A stretch of 64,000 nucleotides of DNA from CAVSUZ01 sp963795415 (GTDB lineage Bacteria > Pseudomonadota > Alphaproteobacteria > Acetobacterales > Acetobacteraceae). Under the pieces are notes generated by a model. The model was given only the letters and a program-made list of their open reading frames with translations, searched no databases and had not been told where the DNA came from. The stretch is taken from NCBI GenBank assembly GCA_963795415.1, contig CAWCHQ010000001.1, positions 2,542,001 to 2,606,000 on the forward strand, written 5' to 3'. This document shows positions 28,157 through 37,105 of this stretch, in pieces (within the stretch, counting starts at the first letter, position 1; each line of letters starts with the position of its first letter). The position numbers and the translations under genes were made by a program.

Positions 28157-29685
28157 GCAGGGTTTTCGTTCCCCACGATGCGGCGTCGGTGGCGCTGGGC
28201 GCGGAGCGCATCGCCGGCGCGCTCGCGGGCGCCGGCGCGGGGGTGGTCCGCACCGGCTCGCGCGGGGCATTGTGGCTGGAGCCGATGGTCGAGGTCGAAA
28301 CGCCGGCGGGGCGCGTCGCTTACGGCCCGGTCAAACCCAGCGATGTGGCGGGACTTATCGCCGCCGGGCTGCTGAGCGGGGAAGCGGAGCCGCTGCGGCT
28401 GGGCCGGGCGGAGGACCTGCCCTTTCTGGCGGCGCAGCAGCGGCTGGTGTTTGCGCGCTGTGGCATTGCCGACCCGTTTTCGGTCAGCGACTACGAGGCC
28501 CACGGCGGACTGAAGGGTCTGCGGCGAGCCTTCGAAATCGGCCCGCGGGCTACGATCAAGGAAGTGACCAATTCGGGCCTGCGGGGCCGCGGCGGCGCCG
28601 GGTTTCCGACGGGGATCAAGTGGCGGACCGCCGCCGAAGCTGCGGGTCCTCGCAAGTTCATCGTATGCAACGCCGACGAGGGGGATTCCGGTACCTTTGC
28701 CGACCGTATGCTGATGGAGGGCGATCCGCTCACCCTGATCGAGGGCATGGTGATCGCCGGTTTCGCCGTGGGCGCCGGCAAGGGTTACGTTTACACGCGC
28801 TCCGAATACCCGGGCGCCATCCGCATCCTGAACCGGGCTCTCGACGAAGCGCGCGAGGCCGGATTGCTGGGGCCGGATGTGCTGGGGTCCGGATTTGCGT
28901 TTGATATCGAGCAGGTGGTCGGCGCGGGGGCGTATGTGTGCGGCGAGGAGACCTCGCTGCTGGACAGCCTGGAGGGCAAGCGCGGGCAGGTCCGGGCCAA
29001 GCCGCCGCTGCCGGCCCATAGAGGACTTTTCGGCGTGCCGACGGTGATCAACAACGTCATCAGCCTGGGCAGCGTGCCGGTGATCCTGGCGGAAGGGGCC
29101 GAGAAGTTCGGGGCGATAGGCTATGGCCGCTCGCGAGGAACCATGCCGATCCAGCTCGCCGGCAATATCAAACATGGCGGCCTGTTCGAGACCGGGTTCG
29201 GCATCACTTTGGGGGAACTGGTGAACGATATCGGCGGGGGCACGCTCTCCGGGCGTCCGATCCGGGCGGTGCAGGTCGGGGGGCCGCTCGGCGCCTATTT
29301 CCCGCCCAGCCTGTTCGACACCGTGTTTGATTTCGAGGCCTTCGCCGCGAGAGACGGGCTGATCGGCCATGGCGGGGTGGTGGTGTTCGACGACGCCGTC
29401 GATATGGCGAAACAGGCTCGTTTCGCGATGGAGTTCTGCGCCGAGGAGTCCTGCGGCAAATGCACGCCCTGCCGGGTCGGCTCGGTCCGCGGCATGGAGG
29501 TGGTGGACCGCATCATCGCGGGGGACAATGTGGAGGCCAACCTCACGCTGCTGCGGGACCTGTGCGAAACCATGAAATTCGGCTCGCTCTGTGCCTTGGG
29601 CGGGTTCATCCCATATCCGGTGATGAGCGCGCTGATCCATTTCCCCGGGGATTTCCGGACCGGCGGCAGGCTCGCCGCGGACTGA
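28153..29685 (+). CDS. fdsB: NAD-dependent formate dehydrogenase beta subunit
   Basis: 510-residue NuoF-like subunit with an N-terminal thioredoxin-like extension. NADH-binding GRGGAGFPTGIKW, FMN-binding 'GAGAYVCGEETSLL' and the [4Fe-4S] motif 'ESCGKCTPCRVGS' are present in order. It takes electrons from FdsA/FdsG and reduces NAD+. The start is GTG 28153, overlapping the fdsG stop; the frame is open further upstream but that overlaps fdsG. fdsA follows after 13 bases. Confidence 0.96.
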   Translation: MSRVFVPHDAASVALGAERIAGALAGAGAGVVRTGSRGALWLEPMVEVETPAGRVAYGPVKPSDVAGLIAAGLLSGEAEPLRLGRAEDLPFLAAQQRLVFARCGIADPFSVSDYEAHGGLKGLRRAFEIGPRATIKEVTNSGLRGRGGAGFPTGIKWRTAAEAAGPRKFIVCNADEGDSGTFADRMLMEGDPLTLIEGMVIAGFAVGAGKGYVYTRSEYPGAIRILNRALDEAREAGLLGPDVLGSGFAFDIEQVVGAGAYVCGEETSLLDSLEGKRGQVRAKPPLPAHRGLFGVPTVINNVISLGSVPVILAEGAEKFGAIGYGRSRGTMPIQLAGNIKHGGLFETGFGITLGELVNDIGGGTLSGRPIRAVQVGGPLGAYFPPSLFDTVFDFEAFAARDGLIGHGGVVVFDDAVDMAKQARFAMEFCAEESCGKCTPCRVGSVRGMEVVDRIIAGDNVEANLTLLRDLCETMKFGSLCALGGFIPYPVMSALIHFPGDFRTGGRLAAD

Positions 29686-29698
29686 ACAGGAGTCATTG

Positions 29699-32539
29699 AT
29701 GCCGCTGATCCAGGAGACCGATTACGGCACGCCCCCGAGCAATTCAGCGGAGCAGGTGACGCTGAGCATCGACGGGCAGGAGATTACCGTAGCGGCGGGT
29801 ACGTCGGTTATGCGGGCTGCGATGGAAGCGGGCATCACTGTGCCCAAGCTATGCGCCACCGATAGCCTGGCGGCGTTCGGATCGTGCCGGCTGTGCCTGG
29901 TGGAGATCGAGGGGCGCGCCGGGACCCCGGCATCCTGCACCACGCCGGTCATGCCGGGCATGAAGGTGCTGACCGGAACGGAACGGCTGCGCAAGCTGCG
30001 GCGCGGGGTGATGGAGCTTTATTTGTCGGATCACCCGGCGGACGGGTTTACCTCCCCGGTGGCGGGCAACAGCGAAATGCAGCGGATGGCCGGGATCGTC
30101 GGTCTTCGGGAAATCCGTTACGGCCAGAACGGCCTCAATCACCTGCATGCCCGGATCGATGGTTCCAACCCGTATTTCCAGTTCGATCCGGCGCGTTGCA
30201 TTGTGTGCTCGCGCTGCGTCCGCGCATGTGAGGAAACCCAGGGCACGTACGCCCTGACGGTTGATGGGCGCGGCTTCGCCTCGCGCATCGTTGCCAGCAT
30301 GGACGAACCGTTCCTGGAATCGGAGTGCGTGTCCTGCGGGGCGTGCGTGCAGGCGTGCCCGACCGGGTCGCTGGTGGAGAAGTCGGTGGTGGAGCTCGGC
30401 CAGCCCGAGCATTCGGTGGTGACCACCTGCGCGTATTGCGGTGTCGGCTGCAACTTCAAGGTAGAGATGCAGGGCGATACGGTTGTGCGGATGATGCCAT
30501 GGAAAGACGGCAAGGCGAATCACGGGCATTCCTGCGTGAAGGGCCGCTTCGCCTGGGGCTACGCCATGCACCCGGACCGTATCATGAAGCCGATGATGCG
30601 CGACCGCATCACCGACCCGTGGCACGAGGTCACGTGGGAGGAGGCGATTGCCAAGGTGGCGAGCGAGTTCCGCCGCATCATGCAACAGCACGGCAAGGAT
30701 TCGGTTGGTGCGATTACCTCTTCCCGCTGCACCGACGAAGAGACCTATCTGGTGCAGAAGCTGGTGCGCGCCGGGTTCGGCAACAACAACATCGACACTT
30801 GCGCGCGCGTTTGCCACTCGCCGACCGGGTATGGGCTGAAAACCACGTTCGGGACGTCGGCAGGAACCAACGATTTTGACTCGGTAGCGGATGCCGACGT
30901 TATTCTGGTGATCGGCGCCAATCCGACGGACGGCCATCCGGTATTCGCTTCGCAGATGAAGCGGCGCCTGCGCGCCGGCGCGAAACTGATCGTCGCCGAC
31001 CCGCGGCGGATCGACCTGGTGCGCACGCCGCATGTCGAGGCGGTGTATCACCTGCCTCTGAAGCCCGGGACGAATGTGGCACTGCTGGATGCGATGGCGC
31101 ATGTGGTCGTCACCGAAGGGCTGGTGGACGAAGCCTATGTGCGCGAGCGCTGCGACATGGAGGCCTTCCAGGACTGGGCGGCGTTCGTTTCCGAGGAGCG
31201 CAACAGTCCGGAAGAGGTGGAGAAGGTCTGCGGCGTGCCCGCTGGCCTGATCCGCGATGCGGCGCGGCTGTATGCGACGGGCGGGAACGCGGCGATCTAT
31301 TACGGGCTGGGCGTGACGGAGCACACCCAGGGCAGTACGGGTGTGATGTGCCTGGCCAACCTCGCGATGGCGACAGGAAATGTTGGCAAGCCGGGCACCG
31401 GAGTGAACCCGCTGCGCGGTCAGAACAACGTGCAGGGCTCCTGCGACATGGGAAGCTTCCCGCATGAGCTGCCGGGTTACCGGCATATCGCCGAACCCGC
31501 GGCGCGGGCGATCTATGAAAAGCTCTGGGGCGTGACGCTCGATCCGGAGCCGGGGTTGCGCATTCCCAACATGCTGGACGCGGCGCAGGACGGCAGCTTC
31601 CGTGCGATCTATATTCAGGGGGAGGACATTGCCCAGTCAGACCCGGACACAAGGCATGTAGTCGGCGGGCTGGCGGCGATGGAATGCGTCGTGGTGCAGG
31701 ATCTGTTCCTGAACGAAACTGCCAACTATGCGCATATTTTCCTGCCTGGTTCGTCTTTCCTGGAGAAGGATGGCACGTTCATCAACGCGGAGCGGCGCAT
31801 CAACCTTGTGCGCAAGGTCATGGCGCCGCGGAACGGTTACTCTGACTGGGAGATCACGCAGCTGATCGCCAACGCACTTGGCCTCGGGTGGAATTACAAG
31901 CACCCGTCGGAGATCATGGACGAGATCGCCGCGACGACCCCAACTTTCTCCGGCGTGACGTTCGAGAAGCTGGAGCGGCTGAACTCGATCCAGTGGCCAT
32001 GCAACGAAGCGGCGCCTGAGGGCACGCCGGTGATGCATATCGGCACTTTTGTGCGGGGCAAGGGCAACTTTGTGGTGACGGCGTATATTCCGACCGACGA
32101 AAAGACCGGGCCGCGCTTCCCACTGCTGCTGACAACCGGGCGTATCCTGTCGCAATACAATGTCGGCGCGCAGACGCGGCGCACATTTAACAGCCAGTGG
32201 CACGAGGCGGACCGGCTGGAGATCCACCCGCATGACGCGGAGCAGCGCGGGATCCGCGATGGCGACTGGGTGCGCGTTGCGAGCAGGTCTGGCGCGACCA
32301 GCCTGAGGGCGCTGATCACGGATCGGGTGGCGCCGGGCGTGGTCTACACAACATTTCATCATCCGGACACGCAGGCGAACGTGGTCACGACCGATTTCGC
32401 CGACTGGGCAACGAGTTGTCCGGAATACAAAGTCACGGCCGTGCAGGTATCGCCAACCAATGGTCCGTCTGACTGGCAGCGCGAATACAAGGAGTTTTCC
32501 GAGCGCAGCCGGCGGATCGAGGCGGTTCCGGCGAAGTGA
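29699..32539 (+). CDS. fdsA: NAD-dependent formate dehydrogenase alpha subunit (molybdopterin)
   Basis: 946-residue catalytic subunit. The N-terminal [2Fe-2S] domain includes 'FGSCRLCLVEIEG'; ferredoxin-type clusters are CIVCSRCVRACEE and CVSCGACVQACPTG; a further [4Fe-4S] cluster is bound by 'CAYCGVGCNFKV'. The molybdenum-ligand Cys lies in 'DTCARVCHSPTGYGL'. It carries bis-MGD and oxidises formate to CO2 in the cytoplasm. ATG 29699 follows CAGGAG with good spacing. The usual accessory genes fdsC and fdsD do not follow; two hairpins and a GST gene do. Confidence 0.97.
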   Translation: MPLIQETDYGTPPSNSAEQVTLSIDGQEITVAAGTSVMRAAMEAGITVPKLCATDSLAAFGSCRLCLVEIEGRAGTPASCTTPVMPGMKVLTGTERLRKLRRGVMELYLSDHPADGFTSPVAGNSEMQRMAGIVGLREIRYGQNGLNHLHARIDGSNPYFQFDPARCIVCSRCVRACEETQGTYALTVDGRGFASRIVASMDEPFLESECVSCGACVQACPTGSLVEKSVVELGQPEHSVVTTCAYCGVGCNFKVEMQGDTVVRMMPWKDGKANHGHSCVKGRFAWGYAMHPDRIMKPMMRDRITDPWHEVTWEEAIAKVASEFRRIMQQHGKDSVGAITSSRCTDEETYLVQKLVRAGFGNNNIDTCARVCHSPTGYGLKTTFGTSAGTNDFDSVADADVILVIGANPTDGHPVFASQMKRRLRAGAKLIVADPRRIDLVRTPHVEAVYHLPLKPGTNVALLDAMAHVVVTEGLVDEAYVRERCDMEAFQDWAAFVSEERNSPEEVEKVCGVPAGLIRDAARLYATGGNAAIYYGLGVTEHTQGSTGVMCLANLAMATGNVGKPGTGVNPLRGQNNVQGSCDMGSFPHELPGYRHIAEPAARAIYEKLWGVTLDPEPGLRIPNMLDAAQDGSFRAIYIQGEDIAQSDPDTRHVVGGLAAMECVVVQDLFLNETANYAHIFLPGSSFLEKDGTFINAERRINLVRKVMAPRNGYSDWEITQLIANALGLGWNYKHPSEIMDEIAATTPTFSGVTFEKLERLNSIQWPCNEAAPEGTPVMHIGTFVRGKGNFVVTAYIPTDEKTGPRFPLLLTTGRILSQYNVGAQTRRTFNSQWHEADRLEIHPHDAEQRGIRDGDWVRVASRSGATSLRALITDRVAPGVVYTTFHHPDTQANVVTTDFADWATSCPEYKVTAVQVSPTNGPSDWQREYKEFSERSRRIEAVPAK

Positions 32540-32604
32540 GTAGCGGAGCGTAGCGGCGGCTCGCGCTCCTGGAACGTGAGCGTTTTCTGCCGGGCGCGAT
32601 CTGC

Positions 32605-32725
32605 TCCAGAGCAGTTTCAGGCTGACTGTATCAGCCTCAAACGCTCTGACTTCATTGTTTTAGAGCAGATTCACGCGCTCCTGGAAATGCAAAGCGTTTC
32701 CAGTCAAGCGCGATCTGCTCTAAGC
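32605..32725 (+). repeat. Dispersed palindromic repeat, copy A
   Basis: Two stems. The first is TTTCAGGCTGA-CTGTA-TCAGCCTCAAA (one mismatch). The second runs GAGCAGAT...CGCGC...CTGGAAA and pairs with TTTCCAG...GCGCG...ATCTGCTC. The unit recurs at 50.8 kb (same orientation) and, for its second half, at 2.7 kb (inverted). It resembles REP/BIME-type intergenic palindromes and would sit in the 3' region of the fdsA transcript. Confidence 0.8.
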
Positions 32726-32762
32726 AGACTTTCGTGGCTTGTGCCACGCAAGTCTGCTTAGA
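32719..32762 (+). terminator. Long stem-loop downstream of fdsA
   Basis: CTAAGCAGACTT pairs with AAGTCTGCTTAG, with an inner CGTGGC/GCCACG stem and TTGT loop; about 18 paired bases. No clear T-run, but the stability suggests transcription ends or RNA is protected here. Confidence 0.55.
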
Positions 32763-32775
32763 AGTTGTTGAAGAC

Positions 32776-32821
32776 GCATCATCTTATCGGCGGAGCGCCG
32801 AAATGCTCCGCTGGATGATGC
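32776..32821 (+). other. Second stem-loop between fdsA and GST gene
   Basis: GCATCATC (32776-32783) pairs with GATGATGC (32814-32821), with an inner CGGAGC/GCTCCG stem. It lies 34 bases before the GST start, so it may end upstream transcription or act in the GST leader. Confidence 0.45.
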
Positions 32822-32855
32822 TTAGGTTGTGCAGACGGTAAAAGGGGGGATCGCC

Positions 32856-33482
32856 ATGCGCCGGGTTCTTTGGGGCCGGAGTACGTCCAGCAACGTGATG
32901 AAGGTGATCTGGACGCTCGAGGAGCTGAAACTTCCTTACGAGCGGATTGATGTGGGGGGACCCTTCGGTAAGACCGACACGCCTGAATACCGAGCCATGA
33001 ATCCCACGAGCCTGGTTCCTACGCTTCAGGAAGACGATTTCACGATGTGGGAGAGCAACGCGATCATGCGTCATGTATGCACGGCGCATGCTGCGGACTC
33101 GACGCTATGGCCGCGAGATTTGCAGACGCGGGCGCGGGTTGACCAGTGGCTTGATGCTCAACAGACGGTAATGAACCGGCCGCAGGGGGTGATTTTTATC
33201 GGGCTGGTGCGGACGAAGCCGGAGGCGCGCGACAACGCTGCTATTGCGCAGGCTGTCAAGGATGCCGCCCGGGCTTACCAAATGATCGCGTCGGAACTGG
33301 GCAAGCATCCGTTCATCGCCGGGGACCACCTTACGTTGTGCGATATTGCATGGGGGGTGCACATTCACCGCTGGTTCACGATGGATTTCGCGCGGCCGGA
33401 AATCCCGAACCTTCGCGCCTGGTATGACCGCTTGTTGTCGCGGCCTGTGTATAAGGAGCACATCGCGCGGCCGCTTGTGTAA
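32856..33482 (+). CDS. Glutathione S-transferase family protein
   Basis: 208 residues from ATG 32856 (GGGGGG upstream). The N-terminal thioredoxin-like domain starts 'RRVLWGRSTSSNVMKVIWTL', with Ser/Asn at the usual glutathione-activating position, then 'NPTSLVPTLQEDDFTMWESN' whose cis-Pro and ES motif bind glutathione. The C-terminal helical domain includes 'HLTLCDIAWGVHIHRWF'. Likely a detoxification or glutathione-dependent lyase role; substrate unknown. It is separated from fdsA by strong hairpins, and convergent with the next gene. Confidence 0.88.
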   Translation: MRRVLWGRSTSSNVMKVIWTLEELKLPYERIDVGGPFGKTDTPEYRAMNPTSLVPTLQEDDFTMWESNAIMRHVCTAHAADSTLWPRDLQTRARVDQWLDAQQTVMNRPQGVIFIGLVRTKPEARDNAAIAQAVKDAARAYQMIASELGKHPFIAGDHLTLCDIAWGVHIHRWFTMDFARPEIPNLRAWYDRLLSRPVYKEHIARPLV

Positions 33483-33485
33483 ACC

Positions 33486-34499
33486 TCAGGCGGCGGGGAT
33501 GCCTTTGGTGGTGGAATATTCGAAGTGCAACGCCTGGCCTGGCCGGGCGATGCCGTAGATGGCATGGGCGGCCAATGCGGCCTCGCTGAAGCCCTGGAGT
33601 ATCAGCTTGAGTTTGCCAGGGTAGGTTGCGACGTCGCCTATTGCGAACACACCCGGGCGGCTGGTCTGGCAGGTCGCCGGATCGGCGCGAATGTGGTGCT
33701 GATGAATGTCGAGTTCCCAGGCGGCCACGGGTCCGAGGTCCGTTGCCAAGCCGAAAAACGGCAATAACAGATCGGCGGGAAGCAGGCGGCGTTCGCCCTG
33801 GAGCGTGGCGACTTCGACGGCGCTGAGCCGTCCGGCCTTTCCGTGCAGCGCGTTAAGCTGATACGGCACGACGATTTCCAACTCGCCGCGTGTGGCTGCC
33901 TGATCGAGCTGTGCGGCGGTTTCCGGAGCGGCGCGGAATCGCGGGCGGCGGTGGACAACCGAGACCTGTGCGATGTCCTTGAGGGACAGCGCCCAGTCGA
34001 TCGCCGAATCGCCCCCGCCTGCAATTACGATTTTGCGGCCGCGGAGATCCTCGCGGCGGCGGACATAGTATTGGACGGCGCCGGTAGCTTCGTATTCGGG
34101 CAGATTATTCAGAGGGGGGCGATTTGGGCCGAACGCTCCGGCGCCGGCGGCGATGACGACGGCATGGGCGCGGATGAAGTCGCCCTTATCGGTGGTGACA
34201 GTAAATGCGGAGGGTTCGCCGGAAAGGCCGAGGACGCGGCGGCCGAGCAGGCGAGGGGGCCTGAATGGCTGGATTTGCCGTTCGAGGGCTTCGATCAGGC
34301 CGCTTGCCGTAATCTGCGGGTGCGCCGGGATATCATAGATAGGTTTTTCCGGGTAGAGGGCGGCGCATTGTCCGCCGGGCTCTGCCAGTGCGTCGATAAG
34401 GACGCTGCGGAGCTGGAGCATTCCGAGCTCGAAGACGGCAAACAGGCCGACAGGGCCGGCCCCGATGATTGCCGTGTCGGTTTCCAGGTGGTCGGGCAT
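33486..34499 (-). CDS. Ferredoxin/flavodoxin-NADP+ reductase, thioredoxin reductase-like
   Basis: 337-residue FAD protein of the YumC-type ferredoxin-NADP reductase family. It has the FAD motif 'AIIGAGPVGLFAVFELGML', the family 'GGQCAALYPEKPIYDIP', the NADPH motif 'KIVIAGGGDSAIDWALSL' and the C-terminal 'VFAIGDVATYPGKLKLILQG'. The CxxC redox pair of true thioredoxin reductases is absent, which supports the FNR assignment. It transfers electrons between NADPH and ferredoxin in the cytoplasm. Single gene, convergent with the GST gene. Confidence 0.92.
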   Translation of the reverse strand: MPDHLETDTAIIGAGPVGLFAVFELGMLQLRSVLIDALAEPGGQCAALYPEKPIYDIPAHPQITASGLIEALERQIQPFRPPRLLGRRVLGLSGEPSAFTVTTDKGDFIRAHAVVIAAGAGAFGPNRPPLNNLPEYEATGAVQYYVRRREDLRGRKIVIAGGGDSAIDWALSLKDIAQVSVVHRRPRFRAAPETAAQLDQAATRGELEIVVPYQLNALHGKAGRLSAVEVATLQGERRLLPADLLLPFFGLATDLGPVAAWELDIHQHHIRADPATCQTSRPGVFAIGDVATYPGKLKLILQGFSEAALAAHAIYGIARPGQALHFEYSTTKGIPAA

Positions 34500-34915
34500 G
34501 GTGACGGAGTATGGGTTTTTTTGATAGTGCGCTATCGAGAACGGCGGCGGAACACAGAGGCCGCGAAGTGGCTCAGCAGCTTCTTTCCTTTGAATGCGGC
34601 CTATTTTTGTTCAAAGATGAGTGAGTTTACTGCGGGTGAAGATTATTGCCGACGGGGACAGCCGTTCCGGTGAGCCGCGGTGTATAGCCTAGAGAAGCGA
34701 AAGCGGCTTTAATGCGGGAGGCAGTGTTCAGGCTTTTCTGTAGGGCATTTACCACGTCGTTGTTGCAATTGGCCCCTGTTATCGGCTTTGTATTCGCTGA
34801 GCAAAGCCTGCCCGAGTTGCGGAACGGCCCGGCGTGTGCCGCGGCGAGCTCCTCACTTGACCTGCTTCGGGTTGGCGTTGCGGGACGTTGTGGATAAAAT
34901 CAAGGATTGGAAGAA
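34500..34915. other. Intergenic region, no gene recognised
   Basis: About 416 bases between the divergent reductase and HU genes, somewhat lower in GC. A short symmetric site GATAG-TGCG-CTATC lies at 34523-34536 near the reductase start. No promoter could be called with confidence. Confidence 0.5.
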
Positions 34916-35236
34916 ATGGCCAAGGCTAGTACACCGGCTGCAAAGAAGGCCGCTCCGGCGGCGACAGTTACGCTTCGTCAGATGGCTGCTGAACTGGCTG
35001 AGCGACACGAGCTACCGCGCCGTCGTACCGAGGCATTACTCACTGATCTGGTGGATACGGCCACCCGCCACCTAAAGAAAGGTGAACGGTTACGCCTTAC
35101 AGGTCTGGGTGTATTGCAAGTTCGTAAGCGTGCTGCCCGCATGGGACGGAATCCGGCCACCGGGGAGGCGATCAAAATCAAAGCCAGCAAGAAGGTTGCC
35201 TTCCGGGCGTCTAAAGAACTCAAGGAGACGATTTAG
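34916..35236 (+). CDS. HU/IHF-family DNA-binding protein
   Basis: 106-residue histone-like protein from ATG 34916. The N-terminal tail MAKASTPAAKKAAPAA is Ala/Lys-rich, as in Acetobacteraceae HU proteins. The core has 'LTDLVDTATRHLKKGERLRL' and the DNA-bending arm 'RMGRNPATGEAIKIKASKKV'. It compacts DNA as a dimer in the nucleoid. A TTG three codons upstream is a less likely start. It is followed 82 bases later by a small XRE regulator on the same strand. Confidence 0.93.
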   Translation: MAKASTPAAKKAAPAATVTLRQMAAELAERHELPRRRTEALLTDLVDTATRHLKKGERLRLTGLGVLQVRKRAARMGRNPATGEAIKIKASKKVAFRASKELKETI

Positions 35237-35318
35237 GTCGCGTGGCGGCTGTTGCAGTAAGACGCAATAAGCCCCATGTTGACGACCGTTGATCAAGGCA
35301 GTCGTCAGGAGAGTTAAG

Positions 35319-35567
35319 TTGTCAAAAAAAGTTGCCTTTCATCGTTACCTGCGCGAGGCTCGCCTGGCGCGAGGAATGTCAGTATCGGAGGTCGCTGAGC
35401 GTGTTGGCGTCACCTCTCCCTGTGTTTACTTTTGGGAGATGGGCCGCACCCGTCCGCGGGACGCTAATCTTGTTGCACTTTGCAAGGCGCTGAAACTGCC
35501 GATCCGCGCGAACTCGGGACATGGCTGCCGCGTAGAGTTCCGTACTAGACGCTTTCGAGCGCCTTAA
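35319..35567 (+). CDS. Small XRE-family helix-turn-helix protein
   Basis: 82 residues from TTG 35319, preceded by AGGAGAG at ideal spacing. The Cro/CI-type helix-turn-helix is 'YLREARLARGMSVSEVAERV' followed by 'GVTSPCVYFWEMGRTRPRD'. A short basic tail (RVEFRTRRFRAP) follows. No partner toxin is adjacent. It may be a stand-alone regulator; no target is evident. Confidence 0.8.
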   Translation: MSKKVAFHRYLREARLARGMSVSEVAERVGVTSPCVYFWEMGRTRPRDANLVALCKALKLPIRANSGHGCRVEFRTRRFRAP

Positions 35568-35694
35568 CGCCCGTTGACGGTTGTGTAAGGTGTGGGTTGC
35601 GCGTCGGGTTAAACGATTGTTCTGCCATCCGCAGCCGCGAGTTGCGCCGGCGTAATTGTCGGGCAAACTCAGGCGGCAACAAAGGGCGGGCAGC

Positions 35695-36801
35695 ATGACT
35701 AAAGCAATCGTGATCGGAGCGGGGGTAATTGGTGCTTCGATAGCTTTTGGCCTTGCGGAAGCGGGCGCTGAGGTTATTGTGCTGGAGGCGGGCCGGATTG
35801 GCGGCGGGACCTCCGGCATAAGTTTTGCGTGGGTAAATTCGCGGAACAAGCCGCCGAAGGCGTACCACGACCTTAATGTGGCTGGGATGAAGGCGCATCT
35901 TGCGCTGAGCGACCGGTTCGGTGCCGCTCCGTGGTTGCATCGCGGCGGCGCATTCGAGTGGACGACGGCGCAGGAATATTCGGCGCAAGTCGCGAGAGTT
36001 GAACAGCTGCAATCCTGGGGCTACGCGGCTGAGTGGATCACGCCGGCGCAGCTTCACAACCTAGAACCGGATGTGGATCTCGCCTCGGTGGGTGACCAGC
36101 CGGTCGCCTATTACGCCGAGGAGGGGTGGGTCGATCCGGTCCTGTACGCCCATGCCATGCTGATGGCGGCGACTGCGCGTCATGGGGCGCGCGTGTTGTT
36201 GCAGACGCCCGTGACGGAGATCGTCATGGCTGGGGATCGGGTCATCGGCGTAAGAACCACCGAAGGTACGCGTCATGAGGCCGACATTGTGGTGAACTGC
36301 GCCGGCCGATGGGCGAATGGGCCGGTGCGGGAGAGCGAGCTTCATCTCCCGCTGGCTCCTACCGTCGGTCTGCTTGTGTTCACGCCGCCGGTCGCCACCA
36401 GCCTTTCGCACGTGGTGCACTCGCCATGGATCAATATGCGCCCCGATGGAGCAGGCCGTCTCATGCTGCACTGGGATGCCATGGACGAGACGGTTTCTAT
36501 AGATACGCCGCCCAGTGTGTCCATGCCGCAGGCGCGGGATCTTGCCGCCCGCGCGTCTCGTGTACTGTCGTGGATCGGCGACGTGGCGCCCGAGGCCGCG
36601 CGTATTGCCGTTCGCCCGATACCCCGCGATCATTTCTCGGCGGTCGGCCTGATGCCGCGCGTAAAGAATTATTACCTTGCGGTTACCCACAGCGGCGTGA
36701 CTCTTTCGCCGTTCCTCGGTCAAGCCGTCGCTGACGAAATTATCGGTGGGCGTCAATGGAACGAGCTGGCTGCGTTCCGTCCGGCGAGGTTTTTCAACTG
36801 A
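35695..36801 (+). CDS. FAD-dependent oxidoreductase, D-amino acid dehydrogenase (DAO) family
   Basis: 368 residues from ATG 35695. The N-terminal FAD motif is 'KAIVIGAGVIGASIAFGLAE', then 'EAGRIGGGTSGISFAWVNS'; the C-terminal 'YYLAVTHSGVTLSPFLGQ' contacts FAD. This family oxidises amino acids or N-methylated amino acids at the C-N bond. Substrate unknown. Single gene; the next 300 bases are non-coding. Confidence 0.88.
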   Translation: MTKAIVIGAGVIGASIAFGLAEAGAEVIVLEAGRIGGGTSGISFAWVNSRNKPPKAYHDLNVAGMKAHLALSDRFGAAPWLHRGGAFEWTTAQEYSAQVARVEQLQSWGYAAEWITPAQLHNLEPDVDLASVGDQPVAYYAEEGWVDPVLYAHAMLMAATARHGARVLLQTPVTEIVMAGDRVIGVRTTEGTRHEADIVVNCAGRWANGPVRESELHLPLAPTVGLLVFTPPVATSLSHVVHSPWINMRPDGAGRLMLHWDAMDETVSIDTPPSVSMPQARDLAARASRVLSWIGDVAPEAARIAVRPIPRDHFSAVGLMPRVKNYYLAVTHSGVTLSPFLGQAVADEIIGGRQWNELAAFRPARFFN

Positions 36802-37105
36802 GGCTTGTCTTGTGGCAGTGTTCCGAATCGGAATCCGCGCCATTGTGGATTGGTGGCCGGTTCGGGACACCTGCGTTTCTTTTTGGTAGCCTCCCCTTCG
36901 TCCGCCGCAGAGTGCGCCGATTTTCGGGGGCAGGATACGAGCGTCCCGGGGAAAGGCGCTGCGCCGGCCATTGCCGCGAACGAAGCAAGAGACCGGCTCG
37001 GCCGCGCTTCCGCGATTGCTCGGACCTCCCTCTGTGGCTTGTGCGCCTCACCTTGGCTGGCACCACCCTCAATGGCATGGTGCGGCCGGACAACGAAGGT
37101 GCGCC
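36802..37105. other. Intergenic region, no gene recognised
   Basis: 304 bases between the flavin oxidoreductase and the enoyl-CoA hydratase; no convincing coding pattern or repeat seen on either strand. Confidence 0.45.

Noticed and set aside
27883..29640. Long open frame on the minus strand opposite fdsG/fdsB
   Set aside because: Fully antisense to clear formate dehydrogenase genes; high-GC codon bias produces long antisense frames, and the translation resembles no family.
29849..31486. 545-codon frame opposite fdsA
   Set aside because: Antisense to an unmistakable gene; His/Arg/Gly-rich translation typical of GC-rich shadow frames.
32576..32761. Small plus-strand frame with a matching frame near 50.8 kb
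   Set aside because: The similar translations come from the dispersed palindromic repeat, not from a conserved protein.
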